NCBI GenBank assembly: GCA_037013495.1 | Contig: CM072810.1 | Coordinates: 81,390,449-81,454,448, forward strand | Length of the DNA: 64,000 nucleotides | Source of the DNA: Hippophae tibetana | Lineage: Eukaryota; Streptophyta; Magnoliopsida; Rosales; Elaeagnaceae | Direction: 5' to 3' | Part shown: in pieces, positions 1-12,700 of the stretch | Position numbering within the stretch: the stretch's first letter is position 1 | Layout of the letters: each line of letters begins with the position of its first letter | Notes under the pieces: model-generated | The model's input: only the letters and a program-made list of their open reading frames with translations | What the model was told of the DNA's origin: nothing | The model's database searches: none | Position numbers and translations under genes: made by a program

Positions 1-586
1 TTCATAGTATTAAAAAATGAACTTTTGATAAATTAGAGTTCCAACTTTAGACGTACGTCAATTTTAACTCGTGTATGGAAACTACCATTATAATATATCA
101 AATCGAAGCTTGTATCGATTCCTATTATTAGGGCATGGCTTGGCAAAGAACCTCATTTTTTGAATCCAAATTAAACTGTATACTTCACCTACCGAGGGTT
201 TAAAACTTTCGTCTCATATATTCCTTTATTTTGCTTAGTGTTTTCTTAAAAGCTACTATAACGAAGATTGAGGGGTCGACCAAAAGTGTGTTTAAAAATA
301 TTCCAAAGATTCTGAATATCTAACAAATATTCTCAAGATCGTACAAATATACTAACGATCTTTCCAAAGGGATATTTTTGGAATATCAAAGGGAAATATT
401 CATTTTCGGTGCATTTATTATTTTTATTTAATTATGGTCCTTTTATGTTAAGCTATTTTATTTTTAGTGAATTGTGGAATTTAATAGGTCTTATTTCTCA
501 TAGGTATTTTTATGCTATTATTCTTTTGGATACATTTTCCACATTGCACAACAAAATAGCCTCATTTAGGTTGCATTACGTCTAAG
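1..586 (+). repeat. Partial monomer at left edge (type C half)
   Basis: The window opens inside a monomer, within the cttttgataaattagag region. It carries type C markers: acgtacgtcaattttaactc, the atggaaac variant, and acgaagattgagg. It ends at the normal monomer boundary before the unit start at 587. Nothing here suggests a true array edge. The truncation is simply the window limit. Confidence 0.95.
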
Positions 587-3500
587 GTGTTGTACCGTAA
601 ATAAGAAAATACCAGGCTTGTGACGGTGAAAGAACTGATCTCATTAATGAAATTATATTTTAGCAATACTTTTGCTTTTCTTTCTGGGGTTCTTGATTAA
701 ATGCCCGATTTCGACAAATCAAAGGGAGTGAAAATTTTTTTGGCATCAAAAGGATAGGGTTTTATGGACTTGTGGATGTTGTTTTCGTTTGTGGTTTCGT
801 TTCTTATTTATTTTTGAAACCATCTTGTTTTCTTCTTGATCTTTAATTCTATGTTTAATCAATACTTCTTCTTCATAAAAAAAAGATAGCAAACAAAAGA
901 TGGGTTATACTTTTCATAGTATTAAAAAAAGAACTTTTGATAAATTAGAGTTCCAGCTTTAAACGTCCTAACTTTTAACTCGTGTATCGAAATTACTATT
1001 ATAATATATCAAATCAAAGCTTGTAACGATTCCTATTATCAGGGCATAGCTTGGCAAATAACCTCATTTTTTGAATCCAAATTAAACTGTATACTTCACC
1101 TACGGAGGGTTTGAAACTTTCCTCTCATATATTCCTTTATTTTGCTTAGTCTTTTCTTAAAAGCTACTATAACGAAGATTGAGGGGTCGACCAAAAGTGT
1201 GTTTAAAAATATTCCAAAGATTCTGAATATCTAAAAAATATTCTCAAGATCGTACAAATATACTAACGATCTTTCCAAAGGGATATTTTTGGAATATCAA
1301 AGGGAAATATTCATTTTCGGTTCAATTATTATTTTTATTTAATTATGGTCCTTTTATGTTAAGCTATTTTATTTTTAGTGATGTGTAGAATTTAATAGGT
1401 CTTATTTCTCATAGGTATTTTTATGCTATTATTCTTTTGGATAGATTTTCCACATTGCACAACAAAATAGCCTCATTTAGGTTGCATTACGTCTAAGGTG
1501 TTGTACCGTAAAAAAGAAAATACCAGGCTTGTCACGGTGAAAGAACTGATATCATTAATGAAATTATATTTTAGCAATACTTTTGCTTTTCTTTTTGGGT
1601 TTCTTGATTTAATTCCCGATTTCGAAAAATCAAAGGGAGGGATCATTTTTTATGGCATCAAAAGGATAGGGTTTTATGGACTTGTGGATGTTGTTTTCGT
1701 TTATGGTTTCATTTCTTATTTATTTTTGAAACCATCGTATTTTCTTCTTGATCTTTAATTCTACGTTTAATCAATACTTCTTCTTCAAAAAAAAAGATAG
1801 CAAACAAAAGATGCGTTATACTGTTCATAGTATTAAAAAAAGAACTTTTGATAAATTAGAGTTCCAACTTTAGACGTACGTCAATTTTAACTCGTGTATG
1901 GAAACTACTATTATAATATATCAAATCGAAGCTTGTATCGATTCCTATTATCAGGGCATGGCTTGGCAAAGAACCTCATTTTTTGAATCCAAAATAAACT
2001 GTATACTTCACCTACCGAGGGTTTAAAACTTTCGTCTCATATATTCCTTTATTTTGCTTAGTGTTTTCTTAAAAGCTACTATAACGAAGATTGAGGGGTC
2101 GACCAAAAGTGTGTTTAAAAATATTCCAAAGATTCTGAATATCTAACAAATATTCTCAAGATCGTACAAATATACTAACGATCTTTCCAAAGGGATATTT
2201 TTGGAATATCAAAGGGAAATATTCATTTTCGGTGCATTTATTATTTTTATTTAATTATGGTCCTTTTATGTTAAGCTATTTTATTTTTAGTGAATTGTGG
2301 AATTTAATAGGTCTTATTTCTCATAGGTATTTTTATGCTATTATTCTTTTGGATACATTTTCCACATTGCACAACAAAATAGCCTCATTTAGGTTGCATT
2401 ACGTCTAAGGTGTTGTACCGTAAATAAGAAAATACCAGGCTTGTGATGGTGAAAGAACTGATCTCATTAATGAAATTATATTTTAGCAATACTTTTGCTT
2501 TTCTTTCTGGGGTTCTTGATTAAATGCCCGATTTCGACAAATCAAAGGGAGTGAAAATTTTTTTGGCATCAAAAGGATAGGGTTTTATGGACTTGTGGAT
2601 GTTGTTTTCATTTGTGGTTTCGTTTCTTATTTATTTTTGAAACCATCTTGTTTTCTTCTTGATCTTTAATTCTATGTTTAATCAATACTTCTTCTTCATA
2701 AAAAAAAGATAGCAAACAAAAGATGGGTTATACTTTTCATAGTATTAAAAAAAGAACTTTTGATAAATTAGAGTTCCAGCTTTAAACGTCCTAACTTTTA
2801 ACTCGTGTATCGAAACTACTATTATAATATATCAAATCGAAGCTTGTAACGATTCCTATTATCATAGCATGGCTTGGCAAAGAACCTCATTTTTTGAATC
2901 CAAATTAAACTGTATACTTCACCTACCGAGGGTTTAAAACTTTCGTCTCATATATTCCTTTATTTTGCTTAGTGTTTTCTTAAAAGCTACTATAACGGAG
3001 ATTGAGGGGTCGACGAAAAGTGTGTTTAAAAATATTCCAAAGATTTTGAATATCTAAAAAATATTCTCAAGATCGTACAAATATACTAACGATCTTTCCA
3101 AAGGGATATTTTTGGAATATCAAAGGGAAATATTCATTTTCGGTGCAATTATTATTTTTATTTAATTATGGTCCTTTTATGTTAAGCTATTTTATTTTTA
3201 GTGAATTGTAGAATTTAATAGGTCTTATTTCTCATAGGTATTTTTATGCTATTATTCTTTTGGATAGATTTTCCACATTGCACAACAAAATAGCCTCATT
3301 TAGGTTGCATTACGTCTAAGGTGTTGTACCGTAAAAAAGAAAATACCAGGCTTGTCACGGTGAAAGAACTGATATCATTAATGAAATTATATTTTAGCAA
3401 TACTTTTGCTTTTCTTTTTGGGTTTCTTGATTTAATTCCCGATTTCGAAAAATCAAAGGGAGTGATCATTTTTTATGGCATCAAAAGGATAGGGTTTTAT

Positions 3501-6500
3501 GGACTTGTGGATGTTGTTTTCGTTTCTGGTTTCGTTTCTTATTTATTTTTGAAACAATCTTGTTTTCTTCTTGATCTTTAATTCTATGTTTAATCAATAC
3601 TTCTTCGTCATAAAAAAAAGATAGCAAACAAAAGATTGGTTATACTTTTCATAGTATTAAAAAAAGAACTTTTGATAAATTAGAGTTCCAGCTTCAAACG
3701 TCCTAACTTTTAACTCGTGTATCGAAATTACTATTATAATATATCAAATCGAAGCTTGTAACGATTCCTATTATCAGGGCATGGCTTGGCAAGTAACCTC
3801 ATTTTTTGAATCCAAATTAAACTGTATACTTCACCTACGGAGGGTTTAAAACTTTCGTCTCATATATTCCTTTGTTTTTCTTAGTGTTTTCTTAAAAGCT
3901 ACTGTAACGGAGATTGAGGGGTCGACCAAAAGTGTGTTTAAAATATTCCAAAGATTCTTAATATCTAAAAAATATTCTCAAGATCGTACAAATATACTCA
4001 CGATCTTTCCAAAGGGATATTTTTGGAATATCAAAGGGAAATATTCATTTTCGGTGCAATTATTATTTTTATTTAATTATGGTCCTTTTTTGTTAAGCTA
4101 TTTTATTTTTAGTCAATTGTGGAATTGAATAGGTCTTATTTCTCATAGGTATTTTTATGCTATTATTCTTTTGGGTACATTTTCCACATTGCACAACAAA
4201 ATAGCCTCATTTAGGTTGCATTACGTCTAAGGTGTTGTACCATAAAAAAGAAAATACCAGGCTTGTGACGGTGAAAGAACTGATATCATTAATGAAATTA
4301 TATTTTAGCAATACTTTTGCTTTTCTTTCTGGGGTTCTTGATTAAATGCCCGATTTCGACAAATCAAAGGGAGTGAAAATTTTTTTGGCATCAAAAGGAT
4401 AGGGTTTTATGGACTTGTGGATGTTGTTTTCGTTTGTGGTTTCGTTTCTTATTTATTTTTGAAACCATCTTGTTTTCTTCTTCATCTTTAATTCTATGTT
4501 TAATCAATACTTCTTCTTCATAAAAAAAAGATAGCAAACAAAAGATGGGTTATACTTTTCATAGTATTAAAAAATGAACTTTTGATAAATTAGAGTTCCA
4601 ACTTTAGACGTACGTCAATTTTAACTCGTGTATGGAAACTACCATTATAATATATCAAATCGAAGCTTGTATCGATTCCTATTATCAGGGCATGGCTTGG
4701 CAAAGAACCTCATTTTTTGAATCCAAATTAAACTGTATACTTCACCTACCGAGGGTTTAAAACTTTCGTCTCATATATTCCTTTATTTTGCTTAGTGTTT
4801 TCTTAAAAGCTACTATAACGAAGATTGAGGGGTCGACCAAAAGTGTGTTTAAAAATATTCCAAAGATTCTGAATATCTAACAAATATTCTCAAGATCGTA
4901 CAAATATACTAACGATCTTTCCAAAGGGATATTTTTGGAATATCAAAGGGAAATATTCATTTTCGGTGCAATTAATATTTTTATTTAATTATGGTCCTTT
5001 TATGTTAAGTTATATTATTTTTAGTGAATTGTGGAATTTAATAGGTCTTATTTCTCATAGGTATTTTTATGCTATTATTCTTTTGGATAGATTTTCCACA
5101 TTGCACAACAAAATAGCCTCATTTAGGTTGCATTACGTCTAAGGTGTTGTACCGTAAAAAAGAAAATACCAGGCTTGTGACGGTGAAAGAGCTGATATCA
5201 TTAATGAAATTATATTTTAGCAATACTTTTGCTTTTCTTTTTGGGGTTATTGATCAAATGCCTGATTTCGACAAATCAAAGAGAGTGATTATTTTTTATG
5301 GCATCAAAAGGATAGGGTTTTATGGACTTGTGGATGTTGTTTTCGTTTGTGGTTTCGTTTCTTATTTATTTTTGAAACCATCTTGTTTTCTTCTTGATCT
5401 TTAATTCTATGTTTAAGCAATACTTCTTCTTCATAAAACAAAGATAGCAAACAAAAGATTGGTTATACTATTCATAGTATTAAAAAAAGAACTTTTGATC
5501 AATTAGAGTTCCAACTTTAAATGTCCGTAACTTTTAACTCGTATTTCGAAACTACTATTATAATATATCAAATCGAAGCTTGTAACGATTCCTATTATCA
5601 TAGCATGGCTTGGCAAAGAACCTCATTTTTTGAATCCAAATTAAACTGTATACTTCACCTACCGAGGGTTTAAAACTTTCGTCTCATATATTCCTTTATT
5701 TTGCTTAGTGTTTTCTTAAAAGCTACTATAACGAAGATTGAGGGGTCGACCAAAAGTGTGTTTAAAAATATTCCAAAGATTCTGAATATCTAACAAATAT
5801 TCTCAAGATCGTACAAATATACTAACGATCTTTCCAAAGGGATATTTTTGGAATATCAAAGGGAAATATTCATTTTCGGTGCAATTAATATTTTTATTTA
5901 ATTATGGTCCTTTTATGTTAAGTTATATTATTTTTAGTGAATTGTGGAATTTAATAGGTCTTATTTCTCATAGGTATTTTTATGCTATTATTCTTTTGGA
6001 TACATTTTCCACATTGCACAACAAAATAGCCTCATTTAGGTTGCATTACGTCTAAGGTGTAGTACCGTAAAAAAGAAAATACCAGGCTTGTGACGGTGAA
6101 AGAACTGCTATCATTAATGAAATTATATTTTAGCAATACTTTTGCTTTTCTTTTTGGGGTTCTTGATTAAATTCCGATTTCGACAAATCAAAGGAAGTGA
6201 TCATTTTTTATGGCATCAAAAGGATAGGGTTTTATGGACTTGTGGATGTTGTTTTCGTTTGTGGTTTCGTTTCTTATTTATTTTTGAAACCATCTTGTTT
6301 TCTTCTTGATCTTTAATTCTATGTTTAAGCAATACTTCTTCTTCATAAAAAAAAGATAGCAAACAAAAGATTGGTTATACTTTTCATAGTATTAAAAAAA
6401 GAACTTTTGATAAATTAGAGTTCCAGCTTTAAACGTCCTAACTTTTAACTCGTGTATCGAAATTACTATTATAATATATCAAATCGAAGCATGTAACGAT

Positions 6501-7878
6501 TCCCATTATCAGGGCATGGCTTGGCAAATAACCTCATTTTATGAATCCAAATTAAACTGTATACTTCACCTACGGAGGGTTTAAAACTTTCGTCTCATAT
6601 ATTCTTTTGTTTTGCTTAGTGTTTTCTTAAAGGCTACTGTAACGGAGATTGAGGGGTCGATCAAAAGTGTGTTTAAAATATTCCAAAGATTCTTAATATC
6701 TAAAAAATATTCTCATGATCGTACAAATATACTCACGATCTTTCCAAAGGGATATTTTTGGAATATCAAAGGGAAAAATTCATTTTCGGTGCAATTATTA
6801 TTTTTATTTAATTATGGTCCTTTTTTGTTAAGCTATTTTATTTTTAGTGAATTGTGGAATGGAATTGGTCTTATTTCTCATAAGTATTTGTATGCTATTA
6901 TTCTTTTGGATAGATTTTCCACATTGCACAACAAAATAGCCTCATTTAGGTTGCATTACGTCTAAGGTGTTGTACCGTAAAAAAGAAAATACCAGGCTTG
7001 TGACGGTGAAAGAGCTGATATCATTAATGAAATTATATTTTAGCAATACTTTTGCTTTTCTTTTTGGGGTTATTGATTAAATGCCTGATTTCGACAAATC
7101 AAAGGGAGTGATTATTTTTTATGGCATCAAAAGGATAGGGTTTTATGGACTTGTGGATGTTGTTTTCGTTTGTGGTTTTGTTTCTTATTTATTTTTGAAA
7201 CCATCTTGTTTTCTTCTTGATCTTTAATTCTATGTTTAAGCAATACTTCTTCTTCATAAAACAAAGATAGCAAACAAAAGATTGGTTATACTATTCATAG
7301 TATTAAAAAAAGAACTTTTGATAAATTAGAGTTCCAACTTTAAACGTCCGTAACTTTTAACTCGTATTTCGAAACTACTATTATAATATATCAAATCGAA
7401 GCTTGTAACGATTCCTATTATCATAGCATGGCTTGGCAAAGAACCTCATTTTTTGAATCCAAATTAAACTATATACTTCACCTACGGAGGGTTTAAAACT
7501 TTCGTCTCATATATTCCTTTGTTTTTCTTAGTGTTTTCTTAAAAGCTACTGTAACGGAGATTGAGGGGTCGACCAAAAGTGTGTTTAAAATATTCCAAAG
7601 ATTCTTAATATCTAAAAAATATTCTCAAGATCGTACAAATATACTCACGATCTTTCCAAAGGGATATTTTTGGAATATCAAAGGGAAATATTCATTTTCG
7701 GTGCAATTATTATTTTTATTTAATTATGGTCCTTTTTTGTTAAGCTATTTTATTTTTAGTCAATTGTGGAATTGAATAGGCCTTATTTCTCATAGGTATT
7801 TTTATGCTATTATTCTTTTGGGTACATTTTCCACATTGCACAACAAAATAGCCTCATTTAGGTTGCATTACGTCTAAG
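587..7878 (+). repeat. Left block: mixed B/C/E monomers with dimer periodicity
   Basis: Eight monomers start at 587, 1498, 2410, 3321, 4232, 5144, 6057 and 6967. Those at 587 and 2410 share the rare gtaaataagaaa and a P-type first half. Those at 1498 and 3321 share the open first half with ttcccgatttcgaaaaatc, giving a two-monomer period of about 1823 bp. Monomers 5144 and 6967 share gagctgatatc, ggggttattgat and cataaaacaaagatag, again a dimer spacing. A one-base shorter A-run (gtgtttaaaatattcc instead of gtgtttaaaaatattcc) occurs near 3934, 6672 and 7581. Confidence 0.9.
6612..6965 (+). other. 117-codon open frame, probably not a gene
   Basis: This is the longest open stretch in the window, readable from a TTG codon to TAA. 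The translation is rich in F, L, I, Y and K, as expected from a T-rich strand, and resembles no family I know. It contains no ATG, so a eukaryotic ribosome would not find a normal start. It stays open because the A-run in gtgtttaaaatattcc is one base short and because tggaatggaattgg replaces tggaattgaatagg. Most other monomers carry the longer A-run or an in-frame stop here. The frame continues from the 71/88-codon frame after a single TAA. I regard it as non-coding. Confidence 0.25.
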
Positions 7879-9702
7879 GTGTTGTACCGTAAAAAAGAAA
7901 ATACCAGGCTTGTGACGGTGAAAGAACTGATATCATTAATGAAATTATATTTTAGCAATACTTTTGCTTTTCTTTTTGGGTTCTTGATTAAATTCCCGAT
8001 TTCGAGAAATCAAAGGGAGTGATCATTTTTTATGGCATCAAAAGGATAGGGTTTTATGGACTTGTGGATGTTGTTTTCGTTTGTGGTTTCGTTTCTTATT
8101 TATTTTTGAAACCATCTTGTTTTCTTCTTGATCTTTAATTCTATGTTTAAGCAATACTTCTTCTTCATAAAAAAAAGATAGCAAACAAAAGATGGGTTAT
8201 ACTATTCATAGTATTAAAAAAAGAACTTTTGATAAATTAGAGTTCCAACTTTAAACGTCCGTAACTTTTAACTCGTGTTTCGAAATTACTATTATAATAT
8301 TTCAAAGCCAAGCTTGTAACGATTCCTATTATCAGGGCATGGCTTGACAAGGAACCTCATTTTTTGAATCCAAATTAAACTGTATACTTCACGTACCGAG
8401 GGTTTAAAACTTTCGTCTCATATATTCCTTTATTTTGCTTAGTGTTTTCTTAAAAGCTAATGTAACGGAGATTGAGGGGTCGACCAAAAGTGTGTTTAAA
8501 AATATTCCAAAGATTCTGAATATCTAACAAATATTCTCAAGATCGTACAAATATACTCACGATCTTTCCAAAGGGATATTTTTGGAATATCAAAGGGAAA
8601 TATTAATTTTCGCTGCAATTACTATTTTTATTTAATTATGGTCCTTTTATGTTAAGCTATTTTATTTTTAGTGAATTGTGGAATTTAATAGGTCTTATTT
8701 CTCATAGGTATTTTTATGCCATTTTTCTTTTGGATACATTTTCCACATTGCACAACAAAATAGCCTCATTTAGGTTGCATTACGTCTAAGGTGTTGTACC
8801 GTAAAAAAGAAAATACCAGGCTTGTGACGGTGAAAGAACTGATATCATTAATGAAATTATATTTTAGCAATACTTTTGCTTTTCTTTTTGGGTTCTTGAT
8901 TAAATTCCCGATTTCGAGAAATCAAAGGGAGTGATCATTTTTTATGGCATCAAAAGGATAGGGTTTTATGGACTTGTGGATGTTGTTTTCGTTTGTGGTT
9001 TCGTTTCTTATTTATTTTTGAAACCATCTTGTTTTCTTCTTGATCTTTAATTCTATGTTTAAGCAATACTTCTTCTTCATAAAAAAAAGATAGCAAACAA
9101 AAGATGGGTTATACTATTCATAGTATTAAAAAAAGAACTTTTGATAAATTAGAGTTCCAACTTTAAACGTCCGTAACTTTTAACTCGTGTTTCGAAATTA
9201 CTATTATAATATTTCAAAGCCAAGCTTGTAACGATTCCTATTATCAGGGCATGGCTTGACAAGGAACCTCATTTTTTGAATCCAAATTAAACTGTATACT
9301 TCACGTACCGAGGGTTTAAAACTTTCGTCTCATATATTCCTTTATTTTGCTTAGTGTTTTCTTAAAAGCTAATGTAACGGAGATTGAGGGGTCGACCAAA
9401 AGTGTGTTTAAAAATATTCCAAAGATTCTGAATATCTAACAAATATTCTCAAGATCGTACAAATATACTCACGATCTTTCCAAAGGGATATTTTTGGAAT
9501 ATCAAAGGGAAATATTAATTTTCGCTGCAATTACTATTTTTATTTAATTATGGTCCTTTTATGTTAAGCTATTTTATTTTTAGTGAATTGTGGAATTTAA
9601 TAGGTCTTATTTCTCATAGGTATTTTTATGCCATTTTTCTTTTGGATACATTTTCCACATTGCACAACAAAATAGCCTCATTTAGGTTGCATTACGTCTA
9701 AG
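7879..9702 (+). repeat. Two identical adjacent type A monomers
   Basis: Monomers 7879-8790 and 8791-9702 are both 912 bp and I found no difference between them. Both carry ttgggttcttgattaaattcccg (Q half), caaagccaagc, ggcttgacaagg, cacgtaccg, ctaatgtaacgg, ttaattttcgctgc and tatgccatttttc. Identity breaks just outside: gggtac versus ggatac upstream near 7830, and gatctc versus gatatc near 9750. This is the pattern of a recent single-monomer duplication, as expected from unequal exchange or replication slippage. Confidence 0.9.
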
Positions 9703-12700
9703 GTGTTGTACCGTAAAAAAGAAAATACCAGGCTTGTGACGGTGAAAGAACTGATCTCATTAATGAAATTATATTTTAGCAATACTTTTGCTTTTCTTTC
9801 TGGGGTTCTTGATTAAATGCCCGATTTCGACAAATAAAAGGGAGTGAAAATTGTTTTGGCATCAAAAGGATAGGGTTTTATGGACTTGTGGATGGTGTTT
9901 TCGTTTGCGGTTTCGTTTCTTATTTATTTTTGAAACCATCTTGTTTTCTTCTTGATCTTTAATTCTATGTTTAATCAATACTTCTTCTTCATAAAAAAAA
10001 GATAGCAAACAAAAGATGGGTTATACTTTTCATAGTATTAAAAAAAGAACTTTTGATAAATTAGAGTCCCAGCTTTAAACGTCCTAACTTTTAACTCGTG
10101 TATCGAAATTACTATTATAATATATCAAATCAAAGATTGTAACGATTCCTATTATCAGGGCATAGCTTGGCAAATAACCTCATTTTTTGAATCCAAATTA
10201 AACTGTATACTTCTCCTACGGAAGGTTTAAAACTTTCCTCTCATATATTCCTTTATTTTGCTTAGTATTTTCTTAAAAGCTACTATAACGGAGATTGAGG
10301 GGTTGACCAAAAGTGTGTTTAAAAATATTCCAAAGATTCTGAATATCTAAAAAATATTCTCAAGATCGTACAAATATACTCACGATCTTTCCAAAGGGAT
10401 ATTTTTGGAATATCAAAGGGAAAAATTCATTTTCGGTGCAATTATTATTTTTATTTAATTATGGTCCTTTTATGTTAAGCTATTTTATTTTTAGTGAATT
10501 GTGGAATTGAATAGGTCTTATTTCTCATAAGTATTTTTATGCTATTATTCTTTTGGATAGTTTTTCCACATTGCACAACAAAATAGCCTCATTTAGGTTG
10601 CATTACGTCTAAGGTGTTGTACCGTAAAAAAGAAAATACCAGGCTTGTGGCGGTGAAAGAACTGATATCATTAATGAAATTATATTTTAGCAATACTTTT
10701 GCTTTTCTTTTTGGGTTCTTGATTAAATTCCCGATTTCGAGAAATCAAAGGGAGTGATCATTTTTTATGGCATCAAAAGGATAGGGTTTTATGGACTTGT
10801 GGATGTTGTTTTCGTTTGTGGTTTCGTTTTTTATTTATTTTTGAAACCATCTTGTTTTCTTCTTGATCTTTAATTCTAAGTTTAAGCAATACTTCTTCTT
10901 CATAAAAAAAAGATAGCAAACAAAAGATGGGTTATACTATTCATAGTATTAAAAAAAGAACTTTTGATAAATTAGAGTTCCCACTTTAAACGTCCGTAAC
11001 TTTTAACTCGTGTTTCGAAATTACTATTATAATATTTCAAAGCCAAGCTTGTAACGATTCCTATTATCCGGGCATGGCTTGACAAGGAACCTCATTTTTT
11101 GAATCCAAATTAAACTGTATACTTCACGTACCGAGGGTTTAAAACTTTCGTCTCATATATTCCTTTATTTTGCTTAGTGTTTTCTTAAAAGCTAATGTAA
11201 CGGAGATTGAGGGGTCGACCAAAAGTGTGTTTAAAAATATTCCAAAGATTCTGAATATCTAACAAATATTCTCAAGATCGTACAAATATACTCACGATCT
11301 TTCCAAAGGGATATTTTTGGAATATCAAAGGGAAATATTAATTTTCGCTGCAATTACTATTTTTATTTAATTGTGGTCCTTTTATGTTAAGCTATTTTAT
11401 TTTTAGTCAATTGTGGAATTTAATAGGTCTTATTTCTCATAGGTATTTTTATGCCATTTTTCTTTTGGATACATTTTCCACATTGCACAACAAAATAGCC
11501 TCATTTAGGTTGCATTACGTCTAAGGTGTTGTACCGTAAAAAAGAAAATACCAGGCTTGTGATGGTGAAAGAACTGATCTCATTAATGAAATTATATTTT
11601 AGCAATACTTTTGCTTTTCTTTTTGGGTTCTTGATTAAATTCCCGATTTCGAGAAATCAAAGGGAGTGATCATTTTTTATGGCATCAAAAGGATAGGGTT
11701 TTATGGACTTGTGGATGTTGTTTTCGTTTGTGGTTTCGTTTCTTATTTATTTTTGAAACCATCTTGTTTTCTTCTTGATCTTTAATTCTATGTTTAAGCA
11801 ATTCTTCTTCTTCATAAAAAAAAGATAGCAAACAAAAGATGGGTTATACTATTCATAGTATTAAAAAAAGAACTTTTGATAAATTAGAGTTCCAACTTTA
11901 AACGTCCGTAACTTTTAACTCGTGTTTCGAAATTACTATTATAATATTTCAAAGCCAAGCTTGTAACGATTCCTATTTTCAGGGCATGGCTTGACAAGGA
12001 ACCTCATTTTTTGAATCCAAATTAAACTGTATACTTCACGTACCGAGGGTTTAAAACTTTCGTCTCATATATTCCTTTATTTTGCTTAGTGTTTCTTAAA
12101 AGCTAATGTCACGGAGATTGAGGGGTCGACCAAAAGTGTGTTTAAAAATATTCCAAAGATTCTGAATATCTAACAAATATTCTCAAGATCGTACAAATAT
12201 ACTCACGATCTTTCCAAAGGGATATTTTTGGAATATCAAAGGGAAATATTAATTTTCGCTGCAATTACTATTTTTATTTAATTATGGTCCTTTTATGTTA
12301 AGCTATTTTATTTTTAGTGAATTGTGGAATTTAATAGGTCTTATTTCTCATAGGTATTTTTATGCCATTTTTCTTTTGGATACATTTTCCACATTGCACA
12401 ACAAAATAGCCTCATTTAGGTTGCATTACGTCTAAGGTGTTGTACCGTAAAAAAGAAAATACCAGGCTTGTGACGGTGAAAGAACTGATCTCATTAATGA
12501 AATTATATTTTAGCAATACTTTTGCTTTTCTTTCTGGGGTTCTTGATTAAATGCCCGATTTCGACAAATCAAAGGGAGTGAAAATTGTTTTGGCATCAAA
12601 AGGATAGGGTTTTATGGAGTTGTGGATGGTGTTTTCGTTTGCGGTTTCGTTTCTTATTTATTTTTGAAACCATCTTGTTTTCTTCTTGATCTTTAATTCT

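Noticed and set aside
11055..11073. CENP-B box-like match
   Set aside because: The monomer at 10614 reads attcctattatccgggc, one mismatch from the mammalian box core. The usual monomer has atcagggc, with one more mismatch. A one-off change in a single unit in a probable non-mammal is not a CENP-B site.
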